Assembly (NCBI GenBank): GCA_945897915.1
Contig: CAMDGB010000004.1
Coordinates: 49,130 to 113,129, forward strand
Origin: Chryseobacterium gleum
Lineage (GTDB): Bacteria > Bacteroidota > Bacteroidia > Flavobacteriales > Flavobacteriaceae
Direction: 5' to 3'
Length of the DNA stretch: 64,000 nucleotides
This document shows, in pieces, positions 1 through 9,517 of the stretch. The first letter of the stretch is position 1. Every line of letters begins with the position of its first letter. The position numbers and the translations under genes are program-made. Below the pieces are notes generated by a model. That model was not told the origin of the DNA. It made no database searches and saw only the letters and a program-made list of their open reading frames with translations.

Positions 1-1938
1 TATTTGAATAAAGAAAACGAATATTACCAAAAATCTACTGCGCATACCAAACAATTGCAAGACGATTTGTTTGCTGAAATGAAATCCAGAATTAAAGAAG
101 ACGACAGTACAGTGCCATATTTTTATAACGAATATTGGTACATCACGCGGTTTGAAACGGGTAAGGATTATCCAATTTATGCAAGAAAAAAAGGAAGTTT
201 AGATGCCAAAGAAGAAATTTTATTTGATTGCAATGAAATGGCAAAAGGACAATCCTATTTCAATTTAAACGGCATGAGTGTGAGTGGCGACAACAAATTA
301 GTAGCTTTTGGATTAGATTTGGTTTCAAGAAGACAATATACCATTCAAATTAAAAACCTAGAAACAGGTGAAATTCTTTCAGACAAAATTGAAAATACAA
401 CAGGCGGTTCTAGCTGGTCAACCGACAACAAAACGCTTTTTTATACCGGAAAAGACGCACAAACCTTACGTTCTGATAAAATTTTCAAACATAAATTAGG
501 CACAAATGCATCCGAAGACGTTTTAGTTTTTCACGAAAAAGACGATACTTACAATACGTTTGTGTATAAAGAAAAATCAAAAAAATACATCATAATTGGT
601 TCTGGAAGTACTCTTACAACCGAATATCAAATCTTAGAAGCAAGTAATCCTGATGGACAATTCAGAGTATTTCAACCCAGAACACGTGGTTTAGAATATG
701 CTATTTCTTTCTATAAAGATAAATTTTTCATCTTAACGAATGCCGATAAAGCGACTAATTTCAAATTAATGACTTCGCCTGAAAATACTACAGGAAAAGA
801 AAATTGGTCCGATTTAATTCCGCATAGAAAAGAAGTTTTATTGGAAGGTATAGAGATTTTTAAAAACTATTTAGTCGTGGAAGAACGTTCAAACGGATTA
901 AATAAAATTCAAATTAAACCTTGGGATGGTTCTGGCGATTATTATTTGCCCTTCGATAGCGAAACGTATACGTGCTACACCACTTCTAATGTTGATTTCA
1001 ATACCGATATTTTACGTTATGGTTATCAATCTATGGCCACGCCTTCTTCAGTGATAGATTTCAATATGAAAACAAAAGAAAAAACCATCTTGAAAGAGCA
1101 AGCCGTTTTAGGTGGAAAGTTTGACAAAAATAATTATATTGAAGAAAGAATTTGGGCTACTGCAAAAGACGGAACAAAAATCCCTATGAGTATTGTGTAT
1201 AAAAAAGGCATCAAAAAAGATGGTGAAAATCCTTTGCTACAATATGCTTATGGTTCATACGGTTCTTCAATGGATCCTTATTTTTCAAGTACTAGATTGA
1301 GTTTAATGGACAGAGGATTCATCTACGTTATTGCACACATTAGAGGTGGAGAAGATTTGGGAAGAGAATGGTACGAAAATGGAAAATTATTAAAAAAGAA
1401 AAACACATTTACGGATTTTATCGATTGTAGTAAGTTCTTAATCTCAGAAAAATATACTACTGCAGCACATTTATATGCCGAAGGTGGTTCTGCTGGTGGT
1501 TTATTAATGGGTGCAATAGTCAATTTGGCTCCAGAATTATACAATGGTGTCATTGCACAAGTGCCTTTTGTAGACGTGATTACAACCATGCTTGATGACA
1601 CTATCCCATTGACAACAGGAGAATACGACGAATGGGGAAATCCGAATGAAAAAAAATATTATGATTACATGCTATCGTATTCGCCTTACGATCAAGTAAA
1701 AGCACAAGCTTATCCAAATATGTATGTGTCAACAGGTTTACACGATTCGCAAGTGCAATATTTCGAACCTGCAAAATGGGTTGCAAAATTAAGAGTTTTG
1801 AAAACCAACAAGAATCAATTGTTTTTAGACACAAATATGGATGCCGGACACGGAGGAGCTTCAGGTAGATTTGAAGCATTAAAAGAATTAGCCAAAGAGT
1901 TTGCTTTCTTGTTTGATTTAGAAAACATTAAAAAATAA
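1..1938 (+). CDS. Prolyl oligopeptidase family (S9A) serine peptidase, oligopeptidase B-like, 5' end outside window
   Basis: Serine peptidase that cleaves short peptides. The visible 645 codons hold a beta-propeller-like N-terminal half and a C-terminal alpha/beta hydrolase domain. The nucleophile lies in GGSAGG (Ser about residue 496 counted from base 4), the acid in GLHDSQV and the base His in DAGHGG. The stretch around PFVDVITTM and GEYDEWGNP is typical of oligopeptidase B rather than of prolyl endopeptidase. The frame is open through base 1 and family members are usually about 680-710 aa, so the TTG at base 4 is not the real start; some tens of N-terminal residues are missing. There is no terminator before the PLP enzyme, which starts 56 nt after the stop, so co-transcription is possible. 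Basic-residue specificity is inferred from the family only. Confidence 0.9.
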   Translation, partial: YLNKENEYYQKSTAHTKQLQDDLFAEMKSRIKEDDSTVPYFYNEYWYITRFETGKDYPIYARKKGSLDAKEEILFDCNEMAKGQSYFNLNGMSVSGDNKLVAFGLDLVSRRQYTIQIKNLETGEILSDKIENTTGGSSWSTDNKTLFYTGKDAQTLRSDKIFKHKLGTNASEDVLVFHEKDDTYNTFVYKEKSKKYIIIGSGSTLTTEYQILEASNPDGQFRVFQPRTRGLEYAISFYKDKFFILTNADKATNFKLMTSPENTTGKENWSDLIPHRKEVLLEGIEIFKNYLVVEERSNGLNKIQIKPWDGSGDYYLPFDSETYTCYTTSNVDFNTDILRYGYQSMATPSSVIDFNMKTKEKTILKEQAVLGGKFDKNNYIEERIWATAKDGTKIPMSIVYKKGIKKDGENPLLQYAYGSYGSSMDPYFSSTRLSLMDRGFIYVIAHIRGGEDLGREWYENGKLLKKKNTFTDFIDCSKFLISEKYTTAAHLYAEGGSAGGLLMGAIVNLAPELYNGVIAQVPFVDVITTMLDDTIPLTTGEYDEWGNPNEKKYYDYMLSYSPYDQVKAQAYPNMYVSTGLHDSQVQYFEPAKWVAKLRVLKTNKNQLFLDTNMDAGHGGASGRFEALKELAKEFAFLFDLENIKK

Positions 1939-1994
1939 ATTATTGAAAAGTTTTGTTTGTCAATTTGAACAACTTTAAATACATAATATTGAAA

Positions 1995-3044
1995 ATGAAA
2001 AATGAAATAAACGCCTACAACAATGTTTTGGAATTAGTTGGAAACACGCCAATTATAAAATTGAATAAAATTGTAGCTGGATTAACTGGAAATTTTTATG
2101 CTAAAATGGAAGCTTTTAATCCAGGACATTCATCTAAAGACAGAATTGCTTTACATATTATAAATTGCGCTGAAGAAAAAGGAATTTTAAAACCTGGAGC
2201 AACTATAGTAGAAACAACTTCTGGAAATACCGGTTTTAGTTTGGCTATGATAAGTATTATTAAAGGATATAAGTGCATCTTGGCAGTGAGTGATAAATCG
2301 TCGCCAGACAAAATTGACATGCTAAAAAGCATGGGTGCAAAAGTATTTGTTTGCCCCGCTAATGTAGCAGCTAACGATCCGCGGAGTTATTATGAAGTAG
2401 CTAAAAAAATTCATGAAGAAACGCCAAATTCTATTTACATCAATCAATACTTTAATGATCTAAACATTGAGGCACATTATTGCAGTACAGGAAAAGAAAT
2501 TTGGGATCAAACAAATGGATTGGTGACTCATGTTGTGGTTTGCAGTGGGACAGGTGGTACTATTTCTGGTATAGGAAGATATCTAAAAGAAAAAAAACCG
2601 TCTATAAAAGTTTTAGGAGTAGATGCTTATGGTTCTGCTATAAAAAAATACCACGAAACCAAAGAATTTGACGAAAAAGAAATTTATTCTTACAAAATTG
2701 AAGGTTTGGGTAAAAACTTAATTCCAACAGCTACCGATTTTGATATTATTGATAAATATATAAAAGTTACCGATAAGGAAAGTGCTCTTATGGCAAGAGA
2801 AATATCGAAAACAGAAGGTTTATTTGTAGGATATACATCTGGCGCTGCATTTCAAGCAGTAAAACAATATGCTGCTTTAGGTGAATTTAACGAAGATAGT
2901 AATGTAGTCATTGTTTTTCCAGACCACGGTTCCCGTTATATGAGTAAAATTTATTGTGATGAATGGATGCAAGAACAAGGTTTTTTAGATGCGGAAAACA
3001 TTGATGATTCAATGAAAATTGAAGTAATAAATAAGTTTATTTAA
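1995..3044 (+). CDS. PLP-dependent cysteine synthase / cystathionine beta-synthase family enzyme
   Basis: Fold-type II PLP enzyme of the O-acetylserine sulfhydrylase / cystathionine beta-synthase group, expected to act in cysteine metabolism in the cytoplasm. From the ATG at 1995 it is 349 aa. It has GNTPIIKLN at the N-terminus, the PLP lysine in GHSSKDR (K48), the substrate loop TTSGNTG (residues 74-80) and the phosphate-binding glycine loop GTGGTISG. An upstream in-frame TTG at 1953 would add 14 residues unlike the family, so the ATG is preferred. There is no CBS-pair regulatory domain. Whether it makes cysteine, makes cystathionine or handles another substrate cannot be decided from sequence, so no gene symbol is given. 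Confidence 0.85.
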   Translation: MKNEINAYNNVLELVGNTPIIKLNKIVAGLTGNFYAKMEAFNPGHSSKDRIALHIINCAEEKGILKPGATIVETTSGNTGFSLAMISIIKGYKCILAVSDKSSPDKIDMLKSMGAKVFVCPANVAANDPRSYYEVAKKIHEETPNSIYINQYFNDLNIEAHYCSTGKEIWDQTNGLVTHVVVCSGTGGTISGIGRYLKEKKPSIKVLGVDAYGSAIKKYHETKEFDEKEIYSYKIEGLGKNLIPTATDFDIIDKYIKVTDKESALMAREISKTEGLFVGYTSGAAFQAVKQYAALGEFNEDSNVVIVFPDHGSRYMSKIYCDEWMQEQGFLDAENIDDSMKIEVINKFI

Positions 3045-3086
3045 AATAAAAAGCACCCTAAAAAAATAATTATTTGTAAAAAAGGC

Positions 3087-3115
3087 TTTGATATTGAAAA
3101 TATTTTTTAATTTTG
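3087..3115 (+). promoter_or_regulatory. Bacteroidota-type promoter for the small secreted protein at 3140
   Basis: A TTTG -33 element (3087-3090), a 17-nt spacer and a -7 box TAATTTTG (3108-3115) fit the TTG-N17-23-TAnnTTTG consensus known for Flavobacterium. The start codon follows 24 nt after the -7 box. Confidence 0.6.
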
Positions 3116-3139
3116 ATAAAACAATTAAAAAAAATAACA

Positions 3140-3469
3140 ATGAAAAATTTATTAGGCGCTCTTGTTTTGATTTTAGCTTTCACAGTAAATGCTAATGCTC
3201 AAGAAACATTTAAAAAAGTAGACGAGAAAATTGAAGCTAAAAATAATATGTCGGCCCTTGCTGAAGCAATAACCGTAGAAGGAACTTTAAGCGAAGATTT
3301 AACAAGATTATTTGAATACAAATTCAGAAATTTAAACGAAAATCTTTCAGCTGAAAGAAAAGTTGAATTAGCAAGAGTAATTGAAGCAAAATTAAGAGCT
3401 ACACTTTCTCAAACACAAATGGAAAGTATTGAAAGTAAACAAGGTTTGTTGAAAATATTAACAAACTAA
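3140..3469 (+). CDS. Small secreted protein of unknown function
   Basis: I do not recognise a family. The 109-aa product begins with a clear signal peptide (MKNLLGALVLILAF followed by a VNANA-Q cleavage site), so the mature part of about 86 aa is exported to the periplasm or outside. The rest is charged and helix-like with regular Leu/Arg/Glu spacing and no cysteine. The start at 3140 is chosen because it places the signal peptide at the very N-terminus; the TTG at 3113 would begin inside the -7 box. It is a single-gene unit between its own promoter and a strong terminator. Confidence 0.7.
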   Translation: MKNLLGALVLILAFTVNANAQETFKKVDEKIEAKNNMSALAEAITVEGTLSEDLTRLFEYKFRNLNENLSAERKVELARVIEAKLRATLSQTQMESIESKQGLLKILTN

Positions 3470-3485
3470 AAATAAATTACTTTTT

Positions 3486-3520
3486 AAAAAGCCCGTTTAG
3501 TATACTAAACGGGCTTTTTT
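3486..3520. terminator. Bidirectional rho-independent terminator
   Basis: A 10-bp perfect stem (3491-3500 with 3505-3514, GCCCGTTTAG) with a TATA loop is flanked by an A-run on the left and a T-run on the right. It can end both the small secreted protein gene (plus) and hemL (minus), whose stop lies at its edge. Confidence 0.9.
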
Positions 3521-4806
3521 TATAATATTTTTGCCACTTCTTGAATTGACTGAATCGTATAATCTAAATCTTCATAGCATAAAGCATCGGTAATAAACCA
3601 CGTTTCATATGCTGAGGGGGCAATATAAATGCCGCGTTTCAATAATTCATGAAAGAATTTCTTAAATCTTTCGTTATCTCCATTTTTTGCAGTTTCAAAA
3701 TCATATACTTCATTTTTATCAAAATGCACTGAAATCATTGACCCGACTCTGTTTGTAGTAAACTCAATATTATTTTCCGACAAAACTCTTTGGATTCCCT
3801 TTTCTAAATAAGCCGTTTTGTCTTCTAATCTATTAAAAATTTCAGGGTCTGAATTTAATTCCAACAGCATTTGATACCCTGCCGCCATAGCTAACGGGTT
3901 TCCAGATAACGTTCCAGCTTGATAAACAGGACCTATTGGCGACAACAAGTTCATAATTTCATTTCTTGCTGCAAAAGCGCCTACTGGCAAACCTCCGCCA
4001 ATTACTTTGCCAAAACAAACAATATCAGCCGCAACTTTATACAATTCTTGTGCACCACCTTTTGAAAGACGAAAACCCGTCATAACTTCATCAAAAACCA
4101 ACAATGCTCCATTTTCTTCACAAAGTTGCTTTAAACCTGATAAAAAACCATCTTTTGGAGGGATACACCCCATATTTCCTGCAACAGGTTCTACAATAAT
4201 TGCAGCAATTTCATTTTTATTAGCATCAAAAAGAGCTTTTACATTTTCTAAATTATTGTAGTTTGCTAATAAAGTATCTTTTGCTGTGCCAGCTGTTACA
4301 CCAGGACTATTAGGTACTCCAAACGTACTTAATCCACTTCCTGCAGCAATTAAAAACGAATCGGAATGACCATGATAACATCCTGAAAATTTTATTATTT
4401 TATCACGTTTTGTGTAGCCTCGCGCCAAGCGAATTGCACTCATACATGCTTCTGTACCCGAATTAACGAAACGAATTTTATCAATATTTGGAACCATTGA
4501 AATGGCCAATTGAGCAATTTTTGTTTCTAACTCTGTTGGCGCGCCAAAAGAGGTGCCTTTTTTTGCTTTTTCAATAATAGCTTGTACAACTGGCTCGTGT
4601 GCATGACCTAAAATCATAGGTCCCCAGGAATTAATATAGTCTATGTATCTATTTCCATCTTCATCATATAAATAGGCACCTTTTGCTTCTTTTATAAAAA
4701 TAGGAAAACCTCCAACACCTTTAAATGCTCTGACTGGAGAATTAACTCCACCTGGAATCACTTCATTAGCTTCAACGAACAACTCACTGCTTCTTTGATA
4801 TAACAT
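3520..4806 (-). CDS. hemL: Glutamate-1-semialdehyde 2,1-aminomutase
   Basis: Converts glutamate-1-semialdehyde to 5-aminolevulinate in the C5 pathway of tetrapyrrole synthesis. The 428-aa length is normal. Family marks are the N-terminal [34 protein letters not shown], the DEVMTGFR motif and the PLP lysine in CFGKVIGGG (K267). It is the last gene of a three-gene minus-strand unit: its ATG overlaps the stop of the glucosaminidase gene by one base, which indicates translational coupling. Other hem genes are not in the window. Confidence 0.97.
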   Translation of the reverse strand: MLYQRSSELFVEANEVIPGGVNSPVRAFKGVGGFPIFIKEAKGAYLYDEDGNRYIDYINSWGPMILGHAHEPVVQAIIEKAKKGTSFGAPTELETKIAQLAISMVPNIDKIRFVNSGTEACMSAIRLARGYTKRDKIIKFSGCYHGHSDSFLIAAGSGLSTFGVPNSPGVTAGTAKDTLLANYNNLENVKALFDANKNEIAAIIVEPVAGNMGCIPPKDGFLSGLKQLCEENGALLVFDEVMTGFRLSKGGAQELYKVAADIVCFGKVIGGGLPVGAFAARNEIMNLLSPIGPVYQAGTLSGNPLAMAAGYQMLLELNSDPEIFNRLEDKTAYLEKGIQRVLSENNIEFTTNRVGSMISVHFDKNEVYDFETAKNGDNERFKKFFHELLKRGIYIAPSAYETWFITDALCYEDLDYTIQSIQEVAKIL

Positions 4807-5651
4807 TACTTTTTTACTATTAATTTTTGACCGATTGAAATTCCAGATTCTGAAATACTATTTAAACTTTTTAACTCATCAACAGAAATATTATATTTTT
4901 TTGACAATGAATATAAAGTATCTCCTTTTTCAACGATATGTTCATTAGAAGTTTGGGCAACAACTCTTGGTTTAGGTACAAAATTTCTTCCCAAAACTTC
5001 GTTGTCAATTTTATATAATTCGTAGCGTTCAATAATACCAATTAATTTTGATGGATATAGCGTATCTGTTGCGTAACCTGCTTGTTTTAAACCATTTGCC
5101 CACGATTCATAATCGCCTTTGTCTAGTTTAAACAAACTTTCATAACGTTTTCTAGAAGATAAAAAAGCAGAATGATCTTTATACGATTCTGTTGGGTCTT
5201 TATATTTTCTAAAACACTCTTGTTCAGCGTCGTCATCATATTTTACAGATTCACCAGTCCAACCTGTGTGACATTTTATTCCGAAATGATTGTTCGCTTC
5301 TTTGGCTAAAGATCCAAAACCTGCTCCTGATTCTAAAATACCCTGTGCCATAGTGATACTTGCGGGAATACCATGAACCTTCATGTTGTTTTTAGAAGTT
5401 TCTTTAAAATCTTCAATATATTTTTTCACATCTTCTGTAGTCGCTTTTACTTTTGATGTTGCCACTAAAATTTCACTTCCAGAAGGATTTTCTTTAGTAG
5501 GCGATTTTGTAACAGACGTTGATTTTTCAGTTGACTTCCTAGCTACAGGATAACTTTTATTACTTGATTTCTTTTTTGATGTGAGAATTTTAGAGCCCCC
5601 ACAACTTGTTAAAAGAATCGCAAAAAAAAGTGTTAAAATTTTATTCATCAT
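4806..5651 (-). CDS. Glucosaminidase (GH73-like) lipoprotein with C-terminal LysM domain
   Basis: Predicted cell-wall hydrolase acting on peptidoglycan glycan chains. The 281-aa product starts with a lipoprotein signal (LTSC lipobox), followed by a low-complexity Ser/Lys/Thr linker. A mannosyl-glycoprotein endo-beta-N-acetylglucosaminidase-type catalytic domain follows at about residues 75-215, with the probable catalytic Glu in QGILESGAG and the NNHFGIKC motif. One LysM repeat (about 237-281, [15 protein letters not shown]) binds glycan. The start could be either of two adjacent ATGs; the first gives an ATGA overlap with the upstream gene. Exact bond specificity is inferred from the family. 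Confidence 0.9.
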   Translation of the reverse strand: MMNKILTLFFAILLTSCGGSKILTSKKKSSNKSYPVARKSTEKSTSVTKSPTKENPSGSEILVATSKVKATTEDVKKYIEDFKETSKNNMKVHGIPASITMAQGILESGAGFGSLAKEANNHFGIKCHTGWTGESVKYDDDAEQECFRKYKDPTESYKDHSAFLSSRKRYESLFKLDKGDYESWANGLKQAGYATDTLYPSKLIGIIERYELYKIDNEVLGRNFVPKPRVVAQTSNEHIVEKGDTLYSLSKKYNISVDELKSLNSISESGISIGQKLIVKK

Positions 5652-6547
5652 ATCATTATCTTTGTTTTTCCTAATTTTTCTAATTTCATATTCATACCTG
5701 CAATACCCTGTAAACCACCTGTATGGATGGCTAAAATCTTTGATTTTGGAGGAAAATAACTATTTTGTATTAAATCAAAAATGCCAAACATCATTTTTCC
5801 GGTGTAAATTGGATCTAAAGGAATAGCGTGTTCTAAATAAAATGAATTCATAAATTCAATTAACTCATTTGTTACTTTTCCATAACCTCCAAAATGATAC
5901 TCACAATTTACAGACCAATTATTTTGAGTTGCAAATTTAGTAATATCATTTTGTAAAAAATCACCTTTTAAGGAAGAAAATCCAATAATATTTTGGTTGA
6001 AACTAGAACTATTAATAATTCCAGAAATTGTACCACCAGTTCCTATTGATGAACAAATATGTGTAAACTCAAAATCTCCATCAGATAAAATTTCTTCACA
6101 ACCTTTTATAGCTAATTCATTTGTCCCGCCTTCTGGTAGCAAATAAAAATCACCAAATTGAGATTGCAATTCCTCTATAAATTTAGGCGTATCTTTTAAC
6201 CTATATTTTTCTCTCGAAACAAAAAAAAATTTCATTCCTAATTGTTTCGCGACTGCTAAACTTGGGTTTTCACTTATTTTTTCTTGTAATTCTTCGCCTC
6301 TAATTATTCCAATAGTTTCAAAACCAAATTCTTTTCCTGCGCCTGCTACGGCCACAATATGATTAGAAAAAGCCCCTCCAAACGTTAGTAAAATCTTTTT
6401 GGTCTGGTGTTTGGCAGCACTTAAATTGTATTTTAATTTTCTGAATTTATTTCCAGAAATTATGGGATGCAATTCATCTTCTCTTTTGATAAAAAGCTCA
6501 ATTCCATTAGGAAAATGCATTGCTATTTTTTGGTTGCTTGATTTCAT
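5648..6547 (-). CDS. 1-aminocyclopropane-1-carboxylate deaminase / D-cysteine desulfhydrase family PLP enzyme
   Basis: Fold-type II PLP enzyme of the ACC deaminase / D-cysteine desulfhydrase family, 299 aa. It shows the SGNKFRKLKY lysine motif near residues 31-40, a FGGAFSNH phosphate/substrate loop and the [11 protein letters not shown] glycine loop. Flavobacterial members of this length are generally annotated as ACC deaminase-like, but D-cysteine desulfhydrase or another amino-acid lyase is equally possible. It is first in the unit with the glucosaminidase and hemL, overlapping the next gene by 4 nt. Confidence 0.85.
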   Translation of the reverse strand: MKSSNQKIAMHFPNGIELFIKREDELHPIISGNKFRKLKYNLSAAKHQTKKILLTFGGAFSNHIVAVAGAGKEFGFETIGIIRGEELQEKISENPSLAVAKQLGMKFFFVSREKYRLKDTPKFIEELQSQFGDFYLLPEGGTNELAIKGCEEILSDGDFEFTHICSSIGTGGTISGIINSSSFNQNIIGFSSLKGDFLQNDITKFATQNNWSVNCEYHFGGYGKVTNELIEFMNSFYLEHAIPLDPIYTGKMMFGIFDLIQNSYFPPKSKILAIHTGGLQGIAGMNMKLEKLGKTKIMI

Positions 6548-6615
6548 AAATAAAAAATAATTGTTTCGCTACTTAAATATTTTAAAACTAATACAATCAT
6601 TTGCTGCAAAGTTCC

Positions 6616-6623
6616 TAAATTTG
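6616..6623 (+). promoter_or_regulatory. -7 box placed for a near-leaderless transcript
   Basis: TAAATTTG lies only 5 nt upstream of the ATG at 6629. With the usual 5-7 nt to the transcription start, the mRNA would begin at or next to the start codon. No convincing -33 TTG sits at 17-23 nt. Confidence 0.4.
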
Positions 6624-6628
6624 CGATT

Positions 6629-6805
6629 ATGAACAATGAAATAAATCCAAAAAATTTAAAAGAAGGAGAAGATTTTTATTTTACTCCAGAAGGATATAAA
6701 TGTTTTACAGAAAAGCATCACCTAAAACGAGGCTATTGCTGCAAAAGTGGTTGCCGACATTGTCCATATGGTTACGATAAAAAAACAGGGACAAATAAAA
6801 AATAG
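6629..6805 (+). CDS. DUF5522 family small cysteine-rich protein
   Basis: A 58-codon reading frame between divergently placed genes. It contains the signature GYCCKSGCRHCPYGY (residues 35-49) of the DUF5522 family, small proteins widespread in Bacteroidota and Proteobacteria. The four cysteines and one histidine suggest a metal site. It has no signal peptide or membrane segment, so it is probably cytoplasmic. Its function is unknown. The clean signature and the -7 box directly upstream support a real gene. Confidence 0.85.
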   Translation: MNNEINPKNLKEGEDFYFTPEGYKCFTEKHHLKRGYCCKSGCRHCPYGYDKKTGTNKK

Positions 6806-6868
6806 CTTTTAGATAAACGATAATCAAACATTAATTTCTGAATATCTAAAAATTCAAAATTTAATAAA

Positions 6869-8848
6869 ATGACTTTTAAAGAACAAATACAGCAAGGAAT
6901 TCCAGATATTTTACCACCACAAAAACCGTATGACGTTGCTATAAATCATGCACCAAAGCGAAAAGAGATTCTTTCACCAGAAGAAAAAAAATTGGCTTTA
7001 AAAAACGCTTTACGCTATTTTGATGCCAAACATCATGCAACTTTGCTTCCTGAATTTAGAGCCGAATTGGAAAAATATGGCCGTATTTATATGTATCGTT
7101 TCCGTCCAGATTACGAGATGAAAGCCAGACCTATTTCTGAATATCCAGGAAATTCAGAGCAAGCCAATGCTATTATGTTGATGATACAAAATAATTTAGA
7201 TTATGCAGTAGCACAACATCCTCATGAATTAATTACATATGGAGGAAATGGTGCGGTTTTTCAAAATTGGGCACAATATTTACTTACTATGAAATATTTG
7301 TCTGAAATGACAGATGAACAAACATTATCTATGTATTCTGGTCATCCAATGGGATTATTTCCTTCTCATAAAGAGGCACCAAGGGTAGTTGTTACCAACG
7401 GAATGGTTATACCAAACTACTCTAAAACAGATGATTTGGAAAGAATGAATGCGTTAGGTGTGTCGCAATACGGACAAATGACTGCAGGAAGTTATATGTA
7501 TATTGGACCTCAAGGCATTGTTCATGGAACTACTATTACAGTTTTAAATGGTTTTCGGAAAATAAAAAAATCACCAAAAGGAGGTTTATTCGTAACTTCT
7601 GGATTAGGTGGTATGTCTGGGGCGCAACCAAAAGCTGGAAATATAGCAGGTTGTGTAACTGTTTGTGCGGAAGTAAATCCTAAAATTACGAATATTCGTC
7701 ATTCGCAAGGATGGATAAACGAAGTAATTGACGATATTACGCTTTTAGTAGGCAGAGTTAGAAAAGCATTGGAAACTAAAGAAGTAGTTTCTATTGCTTA
7801 TTTAGGAAATATAGTAGATGTTTGGGAACGATTTGATGAAGAAAATTTACATATCGATTTAGGTTCTGACCAAACTTCGCTCCACAATCCTTGGGCAGGT
7901 GGCTACTACCCTATCGGATTTTCATTTGACGAGTCTAATGAAATGATGGCCAACAATCCTGAAAAATTTAAAGAAGAAGTACAAAAAACATTGCGTCGTC
8001 ATGCATTGGCAATTAATAAACATACTGAAAAAGGTACTTATTTTTTCGACTATGGAAATGCATTTTTATTAGAAGCCTCAAGAGCTGGAGCGGATGTGTT
8101 TGCAGATAATCATATCGATTTTAAATACAATAGTTACGTACAAGACATTATGGGTCCAATGTGTTTTGATTATGGATTTGGCCCTTTTCGTTGGGTTTGC
8201 GCTTCTGGAAATCCAGAAGATTTAGCCAAAACAGATAAAATCGCATGTGCCGTTTTAGAAGAAATGATGAAAACTTCTCCAGAAGAAATTCAGCAACAAA
8301 TGGCCGATAATATTCAGTGGATAAAAGGCGCTCAAGAGAACAAATTAGTTGTAGGATCGCAAGCTCGTATTTTATACGCTGACTCTGAAGGACGGATAAA
8401 AATCGCCGAAGCATTCAATCAAGCTATAGCTCGTGGCGATATTGGAATGATAATTTTAGGTAGAGACCATCATGATGTTTCTGGCACCGATTCGCCATAC
8501 AGAGAAACGTCTAATATTTATGACGGCTCGCGTTTCACAGCAGATATGGCCATTCAGAATGTAATTGGTGACAGTTTCCGAGGAGCCACTTGGGTTTCTA
8601 TTCATAACGGAGGTGGTGTTGGCTGGGGCGAAGTCATAAACGGTGGTTTTGGCATGCTTCTTGATGGAACTAAAGAAGCATCTAAACGTTTAGAAATGAT
8701 GCTGTTTTGGGATGTAAACAACGGAATATCCAGAAGAAATTGGGCACGTAATGAAGGTGCAATATTTGCCATAAAACGCGCAATGGAAGCACAACCTTTA
8801 TTAAAAGTTACACTTCCAAACCTAGTCGACGAAAATTTATTAAACTAA
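6869..8848 (+). CDS. hutU: Urocanate hydratase
   Basis: Second enzyme of histidine degradation, converting urocanate to imidazolonepropionate with tightly bound NAD. The 659-aa protein is about 100 residues longer than the roughly 555-aa proteobacterial enzyme; this long form is common in Bacteroidota. Recognisable stretches are YMYIGPQGIVHGT, SGLGGMSGAQ and C-terminal GRDHHDVSGTDSPYRETS and HNGGGVGWGE. No other hut genes lie in the window. The DUF4136 lipoprotein follows after only 10 nt and may share the transcript. Confidence 0.96.
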   Translation: MTFKEQIQQGIPDILPPQKPYDVAINHAPKRKEILSPEEKKLALKNALRYFDAKHHATLLPEFRAELEKYGRIYMYRFRPDYEMKARPISEYPGNSEQANAIMLMIQNNLDYAVAQHPHELITYGGNGAVFQNWAQYLLTMKYLSEMTDEQTLSMYSGHPMGLFPSHKEAPRVVVTNGMVIPNYSKTDDLERMNALGVSQYGQMTAGSYMYIGPQGIVHGTTITVLNGFRKIKKSPKGGLFVTSGLGGMSGAQPKAGNIAGCVTVCAEVNPKITNIRHSQGWINEVIDDITLLVGRVRKALETKEVVSIAYLGNIVDVWERFDEENLHIDLGSDQTSLHNPWAGGYYPIGFSFDESNEMMANNPEKFKEEVQKTLRRHALAINKHTEKGTYFFDYGNAFLLEASRAGADVFADNHIDFKYNSYVQDIMGPMCFDYGFGPFRWVCASGNPEDLAKTDKIACAVLEEMMKTSPEEIQQQMADNIQWIKGAQENKLVVGSQARILYADSEGRIKIAEAFNQAIARGDIGMIILGRDHHDVSGTDSPYRETSNIYDGSRFTADMAIQNVIGDSFRGATWVSIHNGGGVGWGEVINGGFGMLLDGTKEASKRLEMMLFWDVNNGISRRNWARNEGAIFAIKRAMEAQPLLKVTLPNLVDENLLN

Positions 8849-8858
8849 ATATTATAAT

Positions 8859-9389
8859 ATGAAATTAATTAAACTACTTTCGGTTTTAGGATTTTTTATC
8901 CTTACTTCTTGTTCATCTGTATATGTAAATACAGATTATGACAAAAAGGCAAATTTTGAAAACTACAAAACTTATGCTTATAATAAAATTAGCATAGATA
9001 AATTAGAAATTTCAGATTTAGACAAAAAACGTATTTTGTATGCACTTGACGCTGCCATGCCTACAAAAGGATTCTCAAAATCTGAAAATCCAGATGTATT
9101 AATCAATATTTTTACCAAAGAACGAGAACGTGTTAACGTATATAACAACATGGGCTGGGGTCCAGGTTGGGGCTGGGGAATGGGCTGGGGAATGGGAATG
9201 GGCTTCACGCAAACAACCACAACTCCGGAAGGCACTTTGTACATTGATATTGTTGATGCTAAAACAAAAGAATTAGTATGGCAAGGAATTGGAACGGGTT
9301 ATTTAACCACAAACTTTGAAAAAAAAGACGAAAGAATTGCTGAATTTGTTTCAAAAATTTTAGAAAAATATCCGCCAATTGTAAAATAG
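8859..9389 (+). CDS. DUF4136 domain lipoprotein
   Basis: Predicted lipoprotein of 176 aa with signal and lipobox (ILTSC, Cys at about residue 18) followed by a DUF4136 domain, recognisable from the VNTDYDKKANFENYKTYAY opening and the closing TKELVWQGIG segment. The middle contains a run of Gly-Trp/Gly-Met pairs (about residues 98-114), frequent in this family. DUF4136 proteins are envelope proteins of unknown function. Coupled to hutU by a 10-nt gap and followed by a terminator. Confidence 0.85.
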   Translation: MKLIKLLSVLGFFILTSCSSVYVNTDYDKKANFENYKTYAYNKISIDKLEISDLDKKRILYALDAAMPTKGFSKSENPDVLINIFTKERERVNVYNNMGWGPGWGWGMGWGMGMGFTQTTTTPEGTLYIDIVDAKTKELVWQGIGTGYLTTNFEKKDERIAEFVSKILEKYPPIVK

Positions 9390-9410
9390 GCACATTATTA
9401 TAATTAAAAA

Positions 9411-9448
9411 AATCCTGATTCGTTTGATAAACTGTCAGGATTTTTTAT
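9411..9448 (+). terminator. Rho-independent terminator after hutU-DUF4136
   Basis: Stem AATCCTGA (9411-9418) with TCAGGATT (9435-9442), a 16-nt loop and a T-run directly after. Confidence 0.75.
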
Positions 9449-9517
9449 TTGTATGACAAAAATCATAATTTGATTTAAAATTTATTGTAATTTTACTGAA
9501 ACATCACAAACACCATT

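Noticed and set aside
4..6. TTG as start of the S9 peptidase gene
   Set aside because: The frame stays open to the window edge and the protein would be shorter than family members; the true start is outside the window.
9150..9215. Gly-Trp/Gly-Met repeats as a DNA-level tandem repeat
   Set aside because: They are codon-level low complexity inside the DUF4136 protein, common in the family, and not a separate element.
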